Assembly (NCBI GenBank): GCA_024305745.1
Contig: JAHRBS010000003.1
Coordinates: 2,356,001-2,420,000 of the forward strand
Direction: 5' to 3'
Source: Polyporus tsugae
Lineage: Eukaryota; Basidiomycota; Agaricomycetes; Polyporales; Polyporaceae
DNA: 64,000 nucleotides
Both the position numbers and the translations under genes were made by a program. The notes under the pieces are model-generated. The model saw nothing but the letters and a program-made list of their open reading frames with translations. It was not told the DNA's origin and made no database searches. This document shows, piece by piece, positions 49,087 to 60,814 of the stretch (position 1 is the first letter of the stretch; every line of letters starts with the position of its first letter).

Positions 49087-49363
49087 GTTCATTCATGCTC
49101 GACACCCCAGACCCAGAAGCTACCACTGGCACCCAGCGCGATTGCTAGTATTCATTGGACGCAGGAAGCCGAGACCTTTACATTGGGTTAATGGAGCGGA
49201 GGACACAGGTGAGTATATACAAGCAGCGTATCTATGGGAGATATGGAACAGAAAAAGACATTTGTGGTCCTGCGTGAGGTGTACATCTCGCCTAATCTGC
49301 ATGGCTGCAGTTCGATGAGTGTATACCAGCGGTAAACACAGGGGGTTGGTATGGGTGATATAG

Positions 49364-51516
49364 TCAAAGACAGACTTCTTGCCACGTCGAAGTGGCCAGA
49401 AGCTGCTGGTTGGCATCGCGTGCCTGCTCCGTCGCGAAGTCCATGTCGAGGAGTAGCGACGAGATTTTAGACAACAAGCGCTCGTTTTCATCGAAACATT
49501 CCTGGATGATGCGAACGCAAAGTTCGTCTTCGCTAATAGTGATGTCCTCTGGATGTGACGGAGCGAGGGGGACTGGGCCCGAGGCGTCGATGCCCAAAGC
49601 GCCGCTAAAGAGAGACGCGTAAAAGGCGGTGCCGGGCACTGCAGAGACCATGGTATGGGGAGTTATCGCCATTTCGTCCATGGTTGACGGTGCGGAATCG
49701 TCGGCGAAATCGTGGGGATGGTACTGCAGGGCCTGCGCCAGTTCCGAGTACGAGCTCTGCGGAGTGGGCAGAGACGGGGGCATGGTATAGGTCGCCTCCG
49801 TCGCTGCGGAAGGAGGTGGGACTTGCACGGCCTGCATATATGCGTATGCGTCGTTCATAGTGTTCTCGATGTGGTCCGATCGCTCACGATCGGCATGCGC
49901 GGTGACAGCGGGCGGGGCGGACCAGGCGATGGAGTCGCCCCCCTCAGGTCGAGCCGCATACGATGGGCCTGACTCGTGGGACATGTCGTGAGGATACCGC
50001 TCCGCGGTGACATCGATCGTACGCGTGTTGTCCAGGAACGTGGACGTCGTCGAGTAGGCTTGAGGTGCGGGTTTGCTATTCACCTGCTGCGGCGTGTCGG
50101 GGTAGTACTCGATAAGTCCCGGAGCGGGTGCGGGACTACCCGGGTCGCGACTGTCGAAGGAATGGTGGACAAGAAAGTCCTGATAGGTGGCGTTGAAGGA
50201 GTCTGTGCTCCTTCCGCTCTCCTGCGCGGTCGACAAGTCCGGACTGAACCCGGACGTGGTGTGGGCGGACAGTTGCAGCGCGTTCACTTCTGGGTTCTCA
50301 GACCAGACTGTCGGCGGTGGCGGCGACGAGCTCGTCGAGCGGCCCCAGTGGACCGTCTCCAGACCTGGTGTGGTTGTGTGAAAGTGTTTTGTGGAGTTGT
50401 CCGCCCCATAGCTCGCCTCCGGACGAGAGTTTAGCGCGCCAGGATTGGCATACGGGGACGGCGGTTGGGCACGGGCACAGGAATAGCGCATGTCATGCAT
50501 ACCCATGTGGTACTGGTCGAAGTCGGTGACGAACGCCGTAGAGGTATGATATGCGATGGGAGGGAAACCGATGAAGTTTTCGCATCCATGCCTGGGAGAG
50601 TTCCCTGCCATCCACGTTGCGTACTCATTGTAGGTCGGACGCGCAGTGTGGCCCTGATCTACAATCGCATCATATTGTGAAGAGTTGAGGCCGTCGGAGC
50701 GGGATGCGGCGGCGGCGGCGTAGACGTCTGTGCCAGGGCAGGGATACCCCCCTCCTGGCCCAGTTACGTGAGCGGGACAAGAGGGCTCGTTGTGGCGGCC
50801 GAGTCCAGGGGTCACAGACGTCGCGGGTACATGGTTGAGCGTTGGAGCGCCACTCGGGGCATCGGGGAGCGAGTACGGACCCGGGGTACGCTCACGAAGC
50901 AGCTGACCTTGTGTAAGAGGCGTATTCGCACTGGGAGTGGTGTTCTCTTGCGAGGAGGGAGAGCTTGTGATGCTGGGAGAAGGGACAGATTCAAGGACGA
51001 GCGGACTGGGAGGGGGAGATCCATGGAGAAGAGGAGGATGGAGATCAGATATCCCCTGCCAGTGGCCGGACGTATGCCCGGGTTCGTGACCATTGGAGGG
51101 TAGTGTCGAGGCTTCCCTGGCTTCGCCGACCTGTATAAGAGTAGGTAAGTAACTCACCGCTGTGCGTGTTATTGCGGCTTGGCTTACACTTCCCCCAGAG
51201 ACCCCCTCAAACTGAGCCTTCTTGTTCAGCTTTACCTTCCGCTTCAATGACTGCGTCACCCTCCACTTCCGCCTACGCTCGTTGTCCCGGTCATGTTTGA
51301 CCGTCCTTTGCGTCGGCTCTCCAAACAGTCCTTGTGTTCCGTAGTGGGTGACTGAGGTCGATAACTGTGTTGCAAATCAGTTATTGTATATGCTTTGTAG
51401 GACAAATGGAGTCTCACCACTTCCTCGGGCACGTCTCTGACAAGGATCGCGCTCACCGAGTGGCCTTGGATATTATGGCCGATGAGGGGCGTGTTCCCAG
51501 TGAACTGTCCGACCAT
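49364..51516 (-). CDS. Family member B1: basic N-terminus plus long disordered tail, unknown function
   Basis: Exons 51516-51418, 51364-51188, 51130-49364; introns 53 and 57 bp; 680 residues. Exon 1 MVGQFTGNTPLIGHNIQ ... VRDVPEEV; exon 2 has HYGTQGLFGEPT, HDRDNERRRKWR and LKRKVKLNKKAQFEG, aligned with the YGQ ... basic region of A and C. The 57-bp second intron is a multiple of three and lacks a stop, so retention would only add 19 residues. The tail has WSAPPAVTAHADRERSDHIE, SSYSELAQALQYHPHDFADD, a helical end RIIQECFDENERLLSKISSL, and the terminal LLATSTWQE. The half-site for H4 overlaps the stop codon. Confidence 0.75.
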
Positions 51517-52814
51517 TGTGAACTGAGGTATGGGGCGAAGGGGATGATAACGATAGTACACGGATGGAGTAAGAGCTGAAGGGTAGATGCTTTGGCTGGC
51601 GACGTACTCGACCTTGATGTATATATCGAACACGGGGCTGGACTGCAAACAGCGACAGGTTGAGAAGCTGAACATTGGACCCTGGAACACGTGCATCACT
51701 GCCAACCACGCCGGGAAATCGGGTGGCGCGGCGATGTTTCAGAGAAGAAGCGGAAGCCGATCTCGCGGCGGAGTAAAGATTTTTGTGTAACCAAAGGTGT
51801 GGATCCAGATACCCCAGCCCGAGATCGGGACCGGACATACCAGGGAAGAAATATTCTCCACATGCCATATGCTGTCGGACTCCAGTCTGCGAGTCATCCC
51901 CCGACTCGGGGTGTAAGAAAATCCAGCCCGCCCTGCACTGGTCATGCCTCGAGAACACAGGTAGGCGGTACAGCTAGGGAGCGTAGTCGGATCCCTCAAA
52001 ACCGTGGAGGGGATAGATCGTGCTTCTCGCCAAGGGTGGAAGGACGCTCCTGCTGCACTGGCGCGCGCAAGTGCCGTAGTACCGTTACGGGAAGCTGGGC
52101 AGTGGGCACAACCGACAGTGCGGACCAATCACGCCACACCGATCCCAATATGAACACCAGGAAATGATCCACCTCAAGGCCTTGTTCCAAGTACGGCCGT
52201 TTGCTATGCGTGAGAATGCGTTGTCTGTCCTTGCTTTGTCCCAACACGCGGACCGTGTTGCGAGGTCACGGTTGCGGCGATGCGAGACCTGTGGTGAGTG
52301 GATGTAGTAGCGGGTCGAATACTCTCCGAATCCACGTACTCCCCCGCCCCTATCATTGCTGTCTATAGGCCAGGTTAATTGTTGGCACAAAACTTCGCAA
52401 CCCAAGGATAGTGGGCATGTCGATGATAGTGGTATTAGGCGTGCGGCGGACGAACAATAACGGTTGCTAAAGGTGGGCAGCTCTCTTGCTGCGCGGGCCG
52501 CAACTTACAGCGAATATGGGTCTTCATGATTCATCCCACTGAGCGCGACCTTGTTGGGTCAACGGTCAGTATGGGCAGGTCATCCGCGATGTGGAACCAG
52601 CGGGGCGTCCAAGTAGTGATTGTTCAGGCGCGACACAATCTTCAGGCCCGTCTTCACAGATAACCAAGGCGCCGCGTAGTGTCGTGCCTACTTGCTACAA
52701 ATCTCAGCAAAGCTAGATATCTTATGCCCCTAAACGTCTATATCAATAAGCACGATCGCCAGCACAAATCTCCCGTCCTCACTTCTTCAAGCGTCGACTC
52801 TGAATCCCCCACAA
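51517..52814. other. B1 5' flank, duplicated upstream of B2
   Basis: 51.26-52.48 kb is nearly identical to 60.55-61.79 kb. A minus-strand TATATATCGA (51,620-51,631) lies ~105-115 bp before the ATG and is conserved at B2. No gene supported. Confidence 0.5.
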
Positions 52815-53430
52815 TCATGCTCGACACCCGTCCGCCGGACACCCTTCCACGATCGCGATGTCGCCCATGAGTCGCTTGTATCTCCGCTCCCTTTGATCCA
52901 GATATTCGTATGAGAACGCGCTAGTATCCCTCTTCAGAGACATATTCATAGAGCTCTTGTCCGACTCTTACGACGCCCGTTCGGACCCTACGACCGAGGG
53001 CGAAACCGAACATCTTGCGTCTTCTCCAGAGCGTGAACAGCTCTGTCCGCTGCGCAAGAAGTACGAGCCGGTAGGTGTCTGGCTTCGCCGCGCGAGCATG
53101 GACATCGCGGATCCCGGCCGTGGCGGGACGTCCGAGTCCAGGTCCGAACTGAGCTCCTGCACAATGATAGGTACCCTGCGTCAACCGCGGCATGCTCCCG
53201 CTCGGCCCACCTGTCATAGCGCCTATACCAATGCCGGATATTCTCGACGATGTCGACAAGATCGGCACTCCGAGGATGCTCTCCGAGTGCGAGTGCTGTG
53301 ACGCCTGCTCTACGCGGAAGGAGATCCTGCCATAGCCTGCATCGGCGAGGGAGCTGCTGAAGCGGAACCCTTTGAGCGATCCCGAGCTGTCCGCGCTCGA
53401 GACTCGGAGCAGGATGCGCACCTGCTTCAT
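52815..53430 (-). pseudogene. X1: unrecognised gene, probably decaying
   Basis: Paralogue of X2. A 169-codon frame includes GYGRISFRVEQASQHSHSES and FALGRRVRTG and stops at 52,921. The sequence beyond, in another frame, reads NMSLKRDTSAFSYEYLDQRE and matches X2, where the FALGRRVRAG part and the YLDQMERRY part lie in one frame; a 2-nt difference near 52,970 explains this. Further upstream (to ~53,650) TIYSSSYHNWNAGSF in X1 matches TIHSSARYNWNAISF at X2. No domain recognised; exon structure unclear. Confidence 0.4.
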
Positions 53431-54384
53431 TGCTTTACATTAGATGCCGCGCGCCGCTGAGAGGTCAGCCGGACTGACTGGCTGAAAGATGTGTGGGGCG
53501 CGATCAGTAGGAGAGTGCCAGAATGCACAAACAAGATGCTGACCCCCAGGACAGGACATCTGTCGCGATTGGGGAAGGATCCCGCGTTCCAATTGTGGTA
53601 GGAACTGCTGTAAATGGTGGGAGTCACGAAGGGGTTGCAAATCAAGCGATAATAACGTACGTCACGCGTCTCCAACGCAAGCTTCTGATCAACTTGTGGA
53701 CATAGATGCAGACGTCCAGTCTGCATACCGTGGCAAGGAATACGCAGCACGAGGATAGAAGGACTTACCACGCTGGTTTGATTGTACCCCTGGAGAATCG
53801 TATCGACGGTATCGTACGCCTAGCGGCTACCAGGCAGTGCCAGCAGTGCCAGCGAGCTCTTGCATACCACCGCGGCGACGTCACGGTTGGCACGGTGCTC
53901 GCTACAATGGCCACGGCAGCTGAGAAGCGGAACAGCGATGACAGAGACGAAATAAGCATAGACAGGTCCCTACTGGTCGTGGTTCGTTGACAACGACGGA
54001 CGTGCCATCAGCCGCCTTGACTTGAAGAAGTTGGCGTTCCGATCAGGCTCGGCGTCTCCCGGTACTGTCAGGGCTTACCATAACGAGTAAGCGAGACGCC
54101 CAGGCTCGAAACAAAGTTTTTGGCGATCGACTCCTGATCTGTGTTTCGAGAACTTCATGCTCCAGCCGCTCATCTAGGCTTTCCCTCTGCTTTTCTCATA
54201 CAAGCTACTTTTTGGCCTGCTCTTGCACGAAAATGCCAGTGACCAATGGATTCCAGTATGTGCGTCACTGGAAGTGGACACAGAGTCCGACTCGCAACCT
54301 GGCCTCAACGTCGGCACCCCAACAAAGACATTCCCGACATTCCTCGGCTGAATCACATCCCCCTCAATCCTGCTAAGAATGGTT
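53431..54384. other. Spacer between X1 and the C hairpin
   Basis: 53.43-53.7 kb is likely upstream X sequence. Motif M1 at 54,079-54,112. No other gene supported. Confidence 0.45.
54079..54112. repeat. Shared motif M1 (C locus)
   Basis: ATAACGAGTAAGCGAGACGC then CCAGG; identical over 20 nt to 63,379-63,398. Confidence 0.75.
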
Positions 54385-54432
54385 GGCTATGGGTAGCACA
54401 GTTTAGATCACTAAACTCTGCTGCCCATAGCA
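54385..54432 (-). repeat. Imperfect hairpin H5 (C locus)
   Basis: 48 bp. The distal arm AAACTGTGCTACCCATA matches the C coding end (54,687-54,705: GAACTGTGCTTACCCATA) with one substitution and a 1-nt indel. Confidence 0.83.
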
Positions 54433-54704
54433 GTTCATTCACGCAAAGCGCCTCCTCGTCACCCAGTAATTACGACTCAGGCCGATCGCTGTTGGACGGA
54501 GTGAACCGGGCATATAAATTGGGTTGAGACAGACAACGGGAGCAAAGGTGAGTACATTGCAAGCATATCTATAGGAGAAACAGAGAAGTGTCGGTATTTC
54601 GGTCTTGCCCGAGGTCCTCCTTCAGCTTGATCCCTCCATGGGTGCAATTTGCTGAGGGTGTACCCCGGGATGGAGATACGACTGTTGATATGGGTAAGCA
54701 CAGT

Positions 54705-56735
54705 TCAGATTGAAGCTTCTGCCCACGTCGAAGTGGGCCAGAGCTGCTGACTGGGTTCGCTGAGGAGTAGCGACACGATATCCAATGACAAGGGTTCGCT
54801 GTCACCGTCGAAGCATCCCTCGAAGATGCGCGCGTATTCGTCGTCCGTGGAGTCCACCTGAAAGGCGATGGGCCCAGGGACGTTCGTAGATGGATTTCTG
54901 ATCGCGCCACCTCCGATTTGGGGACTGGATGGAACTTGTGTGTGGTTGGTCTTTGGTGCAGCGATGGCCTGCGTGGCGGATGGAGTCCCGGCGTAGTGAT
55001 CAACGAGGGCGTGCGCGAGCTCACTATACGCACTGATGGCGAGGTCCGTTGACTGAACGCGTTGTTGCGCATTAGCCATGGTCGATGCGCCCGGAAAATG
55101 CTGGTTGGACGCATTGATACAGGAAGTGGAGGTCGTGTACGTGATCGGAGTCGAACCGACGTGGCCGGCGTTTGTATACGACATTGTCGAGACGTGGTGC
55201 CCGTTGTGCGGGGTATGAGCCTGCATGGCGGATACGTTATGCTGCCAGACTTGGTGCGATGCGGGGGCTACGATTGGCGGCGCGGCCACCTCACGAGCGT
55301 ATCTGGCAACAGCGGAGACCTCTACAGTCGCGGGAGACTGGTTGAGGCTGGAATGGCCCTCACTGGACCCATTGAAGCGGCTGGGATAAGGTCCCTGGGC
55401 ACGCTGATGGTTGAAGCCCGTGGATGTCGCGCGATCCACTCCAGGAGTACCAGTTGTACTCGTTGGGCCCTTACTGGCAGGCTCACGCCGCTGGTACCAC
55501 CAGTGGTGCCCCTCGTCCGTCGAGGTCCAGACGGTCGTCCCCGTTGAATCATGCATGGAGATCGGGAGAGCTTATGACCGTGGGAGGGGAATGGAGAGGA
55601 TGGAGGAGATCGGGCATGCTCGCCACAGCATTCCACTGGGACCCGTGAGCAGTGTGGGGGACGACGGGTGGGACGTTCGTGTTTTCCTCCCCTAGCGCCG
55701 GAATGGGCGATTCTTGACCGCCCGAGGAACGACGAATGAACGAACTGTAATAAACAGCATGAAAGCGGTCCCCGCGTGAACCACTTTGTGCTGCTGAGAG
55801 CTGGGCGGGCATGTAAGAGGACGGTTCTGGGCTCTCTGCCCATGGCCTCGGTGGCGGTGGCGGCGGCGACTGATACGTTGAAGGGCTGGCGCGATGTGAC
55901 TCCAGGGACCTCGTGGTTACGGGAGAATTTTTGGTACAAACGTTGTCCACCACGTATGCGCCATGGCTTAGCGTGAGGGCTGTAGTATGTAAAGCCGGGG
56001 GTGGAGCATGGAAGCCGGAGTACGCTGCGTTGTGGGTGTATTGCTCACAGACTTTCATCACGGTCGGTGGCGCTTGGTAGATGGGGTCGAGGACCGTGGA
56101 TGCTGGGATCGTAGAGGGGTGCGAGTCCAACGACCCCGGCGGCATCGAGTAGGAGATAGCGGGCCAGGGAAGAGATGGACCGCGCGCGCGCGCGTCGTGA
56201 CGCAACGCGTCCCGGGTGGTTGAGGGCTGGAGAACTGGCGGCGGAGGGGTCACGGAGAACACAGTCATGATTGGACCGGGGAGATCAGGTGGAAGCGTGC
56301 GATTCCCGGTCGAGCAGTGCTGTCGCAACATTCAGTATGTTGGCAGGATCCCGGGACCAACGAGCATGAAACGCACCTTCCTCTTTACCGTCTTCTTGCT
56401 CGGGCCCCTGGCCTGATTTTGCTTAGACCGAATGGCCTGCGCCTTGGCCTCTTTCTCGCGTGCTTTCCGACGCACGTAGTCGTCCTTCGATTCGGGTGAG
56501 AGAGGCTCGGCCTGATCCCCAAGGTTCTCCTGCCCGTATGAGGGACACAGCGCCATCAACTGCCAAACAGGTTCATACATGTCGAGAGCGAGAGACAAAC
56601 GTGTATGCTCACTTCCTCATCGTTCCCCACTGCTCTCTTGAGTGCAACGGGGGGCTGATGTTTCTGCCGGAACTCCTTGAGACGGGCATCCTTCTCGCCG
56701 TACTTCTTTGCCTTTCGAGACTGCGTGACTGCCAT
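54705..56735 (-). pseudogene. Family member C, frame broken once in exon 3
   Basis: Exons 56735-56613 (41 aa, ARLKEFRQKHQPPVALKRAV), 56559-56377 (61 aa, LMALCPSYGQ, EPLSPESKDDYVRRKARE, Lys/Arg-rich end), then exon 3 from 56319; introns 53 and 57 bp. Exon 3 stays open to TGA at 55549 (... SSPDLHA); the family reading resumes one base shifted (MHDSTGTTVWTSTDEG from 55556) and continues to 54705 with SAYSELAHALVDHY, YARIFEGCFDGDSE and LWPTSTWAEASI. A stop in the second frame near 55,570 confines the lesion to ~55,549-55,570. No good intron spans it, so this is a single frameshift: either a recent pseudogene, a sequencing slip or two separate proteins. Confidence 0.7.
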
Positions 56736-57018
56736 GGTGCGGCAGTTATGGGTGTCAAGTTGGGACAGTTGAGGAGACCGGACGCAGCGATGATCTTCAA
56801 AGGGGGAGTGCCGAGTGGGGATGGTTGTGGTTGTGGTTGGAGTCAGATATTGCGACTCGAGTTCTACCCAGGGCTGTCCCTGTGGGACCCAAAGCGGAGT
56901 TGGTGGATTGAGGTCGAGACGCGACCGCCCCGGTTTCCTTCTTCGCACAACTAACGCGTGGATCAGACAGCTTCAAAGGGACCCTGGCTACTGGCGGCAC
57001 CTGGACAAAGCAATCGGC

Positions 57019-57057
57019 GGTGTCACGGTGCTTCCCGGATATGGACTCCGCAGACAC
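57019..57057 (-). promoter_or_regulatory. Conserved upstream element of C
   Basis: GGTGTCACGGTGCTTCCCGG ... ACTCCGCAGACAC, as at A1 and A2; 284-322 bp before the C start codon. Confidence 0.45.
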
Positions 57058-58059
57058 TAAGTGCCTTTCGACATCAACAGCGGTCCCACAAAGACGCCCA
57101 GATCCTAGTGTCAAATTGCACCCTTTTCCACACAATTTGTGAGTGTCGCGCTGTGATATCCCGCCCAAGGCAGGATTATGTTTGTGCAGGTTCATCGCAC
57201 TGCCCACCAAATCCATCCGTCCATTTGCTTCACAGACACGGCCTAGGATATTCTACCTTCTGTAATCGCCACCGGCGGATCAAGCGAACAGCCTGCTTTC
57301 CACTGTCCAGGATAGTCCACTCACGAAAGTGCGAGCAACGCAGGCTCGATCCCCGCCGAGCGACACAACGCGGCGGCTGTTCCACGGGGAAAACGCTCAC
57401 CCGTTTCCAAGAGAAGCCCTCCTCGTTGAAGGCCCTCGGTGATTCTTTTAGGCATGCCTTGTTTTTCTTGCGTAGTCACGACGAGTCGACGCCACCTTCC
57501 ACCGCACGCGCGCCACAGCCACGAATCCGAAACCTGCGAAGAGGCTGATCCCGAGGGCCGACAATGCGGACGAGTAGCACCGCGCAAATTGCAGAGCTGC
57601 GTATTCTGGCTTCTTGATGTGCTGTATCCGCTATGCATGAGAATCCTCTTACTTCGGCACGAGATGCGGACGTTGGCCACCGGGGTGGCAACGTGCTTAG
57701 AGCCCGAAGCGTCAGCGAATGATAGCGGAAGGACGCCGTTCGGAAGGTACGTATCACGTTGGCACATCTCATCGCAGCCCATTTACCACCAGCCAACCTA
57801 CTGGGAAAGGGCGTCATAATCCTAGGATAGACTCGGAAGTATGTGAGCGGGAGCGGCAGATGGAGGGATTAGGCGCAGATTATTGGAGATCTAATGGCAG
57901 GCCGTTACTACTATCACGTTACTTTACCTGGTTGGCGAAGTCAATCCACGTACGCGTTGTCTGAGAGTCGACCAAGGGTCCTAAGTACACGATCGTAGCA
58001 GTGACAGAGACTCCGAGATCGGACTCGGAGCGACTCGGAGTCGCCACGTGGGGCTCACC

Positions 58060-58120
58060 GAAAGGAGTAAGCGAGACGCTCAAGCGGAAACGTGGCCACA
58101 ACTTCCTGAAAGATTGATCG
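58060..58120. repeat. Shared motif M1 (B2 locus)
   Basis: AAGGAGTAAGCGAGACGCTC then AACGTGGCCACAA, ~230 bp beyond H6. Confidence 0.7.
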
Positions 58121-58352
58121 ATTGAAGATTCTCGCCGCACTCACTCTGCTTTCACCATCATCGTTCTTCACGAGCTTGCACCCAGGCTGGCTATCTTGGT
58201 TCTTCTGATCTTTCCGGTCCATGCAGATTTTGGACTTGCATTCTATGTCTTGCTGGAGCCTAACATATCTCGACGAGGGCTCAACGGCGCAGACCTTCCT
58301 GAAAACCGTCCCTTACACGACTCCATCACAGCCGTACTCACCCGGAATGGAT

Positions 58353-58400
58353 TGTTATGGGTGACATAGTTTGAAGGATTAAACTATATTGCCCATAGCA
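58353..58400 (-). repeat. Imperfect hairpin H6 (B2 locus)
   Basis: 48 bp. The distal arm AACTATGTCACCCATA matches AACTATGACACCCATA at the B2 3' end (58,634-58,649). Both differ from H4/B1 (ACTATATCACCCATA) at the same place. Confidence 0.85.
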
Positions 58401-58691
58401 GGTCATTCATGATCGACACCTCGAGATCTAGAAGCAATCATTAACACCAGGAAACCGAGACTTTTACATTGAGTCAATGGAGCGGGAGACAGAGGTGAGT
58501 ATATATACAGGCACCGTATTTATGAGAAATGGAATAGCACGAGTCATTTGTGATCCTGCCCGAGGTATACATCTAGTCTGATCTGCATGGATGCAGTTCG
58601 CTGGGGTATACCTAACAGTGAACACAGGGGGTTGGTATGGGTGTCATAGTTAAAAGGGAGGTTCTTGCCACGTCGGAGTGGCCAGAAGCTA

Positions 58692-60814
58692 CTAGTTGGC
58701 GTCGCGTGCCTGTCCCGTCGCGACTTCCGCCCTCAGGCTGAGGAGCAGCAATGAGATTTTCGACAGCAAGCGCTCGTTTGCGTCGAAGCATTCCTGGATG
58801 ATGCGCGCGCATTCGTCTTCGGTGATAGCGACGTTTTGTGGGGATGATGGAGCGAGGGGAACCTGGCCCGGGGCGTCGATGCTCCAACCATTATGAGAGG
58901 TGTTCGCGTGGAGAGCCGTGTCAGACTTTGCAGAGACCGTGGTTCGCGGAGTTGTTGCAAAACTGTACGTGCTGGACGGGGCGTCGTCATCGGTGAAAGC
59001 GCGGGGGGCGTACTGCAAGGCCTGCATGAGCTCCGAGTACGAGCTCTGCCGAGTAGGCGGGGACAGGTGCATGTCGCAGGTTGCAGACGGCGGCACGACG
59101 GGATGCTGGACTTCAACATCATGAGCATAGGTGTTGGTGTTTGCGGCTCTCTCGATGTCCCCCGATCGCTCATGGTCGATATGCGCGACGACCGCAGGCG
59201 GGGCGGACCAGATGATGGACTCGCCGTCCTGAGGCTCGGCCGCATACACTGCGTCTGAGGCTTGGGACACGTCACGAGGATACCACTCCGCGGTGCCGTG
59301 TGGCGTGGTTGTATTGGCGGTGTTGTCTATGAACGCGGACGCAGTCGTGTAAGCTTGAGGCGCGGGTCCGCCATCCGCCTGCTGCTGCGTGTCGGCGTGG
59401 TACCCGCTCACTACCGGCGCCAGTGGTTGGCTGGCCGACTCGAAACTGTCGAGGAAATGATGGACAAAAAAGTCCTGATAGGTAGCGTTGAAGGAATCTG
59501 CGTTCCTTCCGCTGTCCTGCACGGTCGACAAGTCCGGACCGAACCCAGACGTTGTGTGGGCGGACAGTTGCAGCGCGTTCACCTCTGGGCTCTCAGACCA
59601 GAACGTCGGCGGTTGCTGCGACGAGCCCGTCGAGGGGCTCCCGTGGTCTGTCTCCAGACCCGGTGTGGTTGCGGGAAAGTGTGCGGTATAGTTGTCCGCC
59701 ACATACGTCGCCTCTGGGCGAGGGTTCTGCGCGATGGTAGCCTGAGTGGCATACGAGGACGGCGGTTGGACATGGCCACCAGAGTAGTGCGCGCTTCCGG
59801 CATGCTGCTCATGCGTACCCAAGCGGTACTGGTCGAAGTCGGCGACGAGCGCCGTAGAGGTGCGATATGCGATGGGAGGGAAACCGACAAAGTTTTCCCA
59901 TCCATTCCTGGGAGAGTTCCCTGCCGTCCACGTTGCGTATTCGTTGTAGGTCGGACGCATGTGGCCCTGATCTATAGGCCCGTCGTACTGCGAAGAGTTG
60001 GGGCCGTCGGTGCGGGGTGCGGCGGCGTAGACAAGGCAGGGATACCCCCCTCCTGGCCCAGTTACATGAGCGGGACAAGAGCGGTCAGTGTGGCGGCCGA
60101 GTCCAGGGGTCGCAGACGTCGCGGGTACATGGTTGAGCGTTGGAGCGCCACTCGGGGCATCGGGGAACGAGTACGGACCCGGGGTACGCTCACGAAGCAG
60201 CTGACCTTGTGTAAGAGGCGTATTCGCACTGGGAGTGATGCTCTCTTGCGAAGAAGGAGAGCTTGCGATGCTGGGAGAAGGGACAGATCCAAGGGGGAGC
60301 GGACTGGGAGGGGGAGATCCATGGAGAAGAGGAGGATGGGGATCAGATGTGTCCTGCCAGTGGCCGGACGTATGCCCGGGTTCGTGACCATTGGAGGCTA
60401 ATGTCGGGGCTTCCCTGGCTTCGCCGACCTGCATCAGAGTAGGTAAGTAACTCACCACTGTGCGTGTTATTGCGGCTTGGCTTACACTTCCCCCAGAGAC
60501 CCCCTCAAACTGAGCCTTCTTGTTCAGCTTTGCCTTCCGCTTCAATGACTGCGTCGCCCTCCACTTCCGCCTACGCTCGTTGTCCCGGTCATGTTTGACC
60601 GTCCTTTGCGTTGGCTCTCCAAACAGTCCTTGTGTTCCGTAGTGGGTGACTGAGGTCGATAACTGTGTTGCAAATCAGTTATTGTATATGCTTTGTAGGA
60701 CAAATGGAGTCTCACCACTTCCTCGGGCACGTCTCTGACAAGGATCGCGCTCACCGAGTGGCCTTGGATATTATGGCCGATGAGGGGCGTGTTCCCAGTG
60801 AACTGCCCGACCAT
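58692..60814 (-). CDS. Family member B2: as B1, truncated by two adjacent stop codons
   Basis: Exons 60814-60716, 60662-60486, 60428-58692; introns 53 and 57 bp; 670 residues. Exons 1-2 are nearly identical to B1. The tail carries WSAPPAVVAHIDHERSGDIE, SSYSELMQALQYAPRAFTDD and ARIIQECFDANERLLSKISL. After GQARDAN two TAG codons (58,694-58,689) stand where B1 has CAG CAG; the sequence beyond still reads LLATPTWQEPPF and then TAA. So B2 lacks the last ~14 residues, including the conserved TWQE end, through two C-to-T changes. The rest of the frame is intact. Confidence 0.72.

Larger units (their letters stand above)
48761..58059 (-). repeat. ~9.3-kb tandem duplication, unit 1 (B1, X1, C)
   Basis: Landmarks recur ~9.3 kb later: M1 at 48,761 and 58,060; hairpin H4 at 49,039 and H6 at 58,353; B1 and B2; X1 and X2; M1 at 54,079 and 63,377; H5 at 54,385 and H7 at 63,727. 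Confidence 0.85.
56736..58352. other. Spacer between C and the B2 hairpin
   Basis: Conserved upstream element at 57,019-57,057; motif M1 at 58,060-58,120. Open frames at 57.3-57.8 kb have no recognisable domain and no counterpart frame. Confidence 0.45.

Noticed and set aside
52957..53335. Plus-strand reading of the X pair (LCPLRKKYEPVG, SECECCDACSTRK conserved in both copies)
   Set aside because: Conservation on this strand is matched or exceeded on the minus strand (FRVEQASQHSHSES; YLDQ-ERRY) and the plus frames break sooner; strand choice remains uncertain.
57321..57782. 153-codon minus-strand frame upstream of C
   Set aside because: No domain, no splice pattern, composition unlike neighbouring genes; likely chance in GC-rich DNA.
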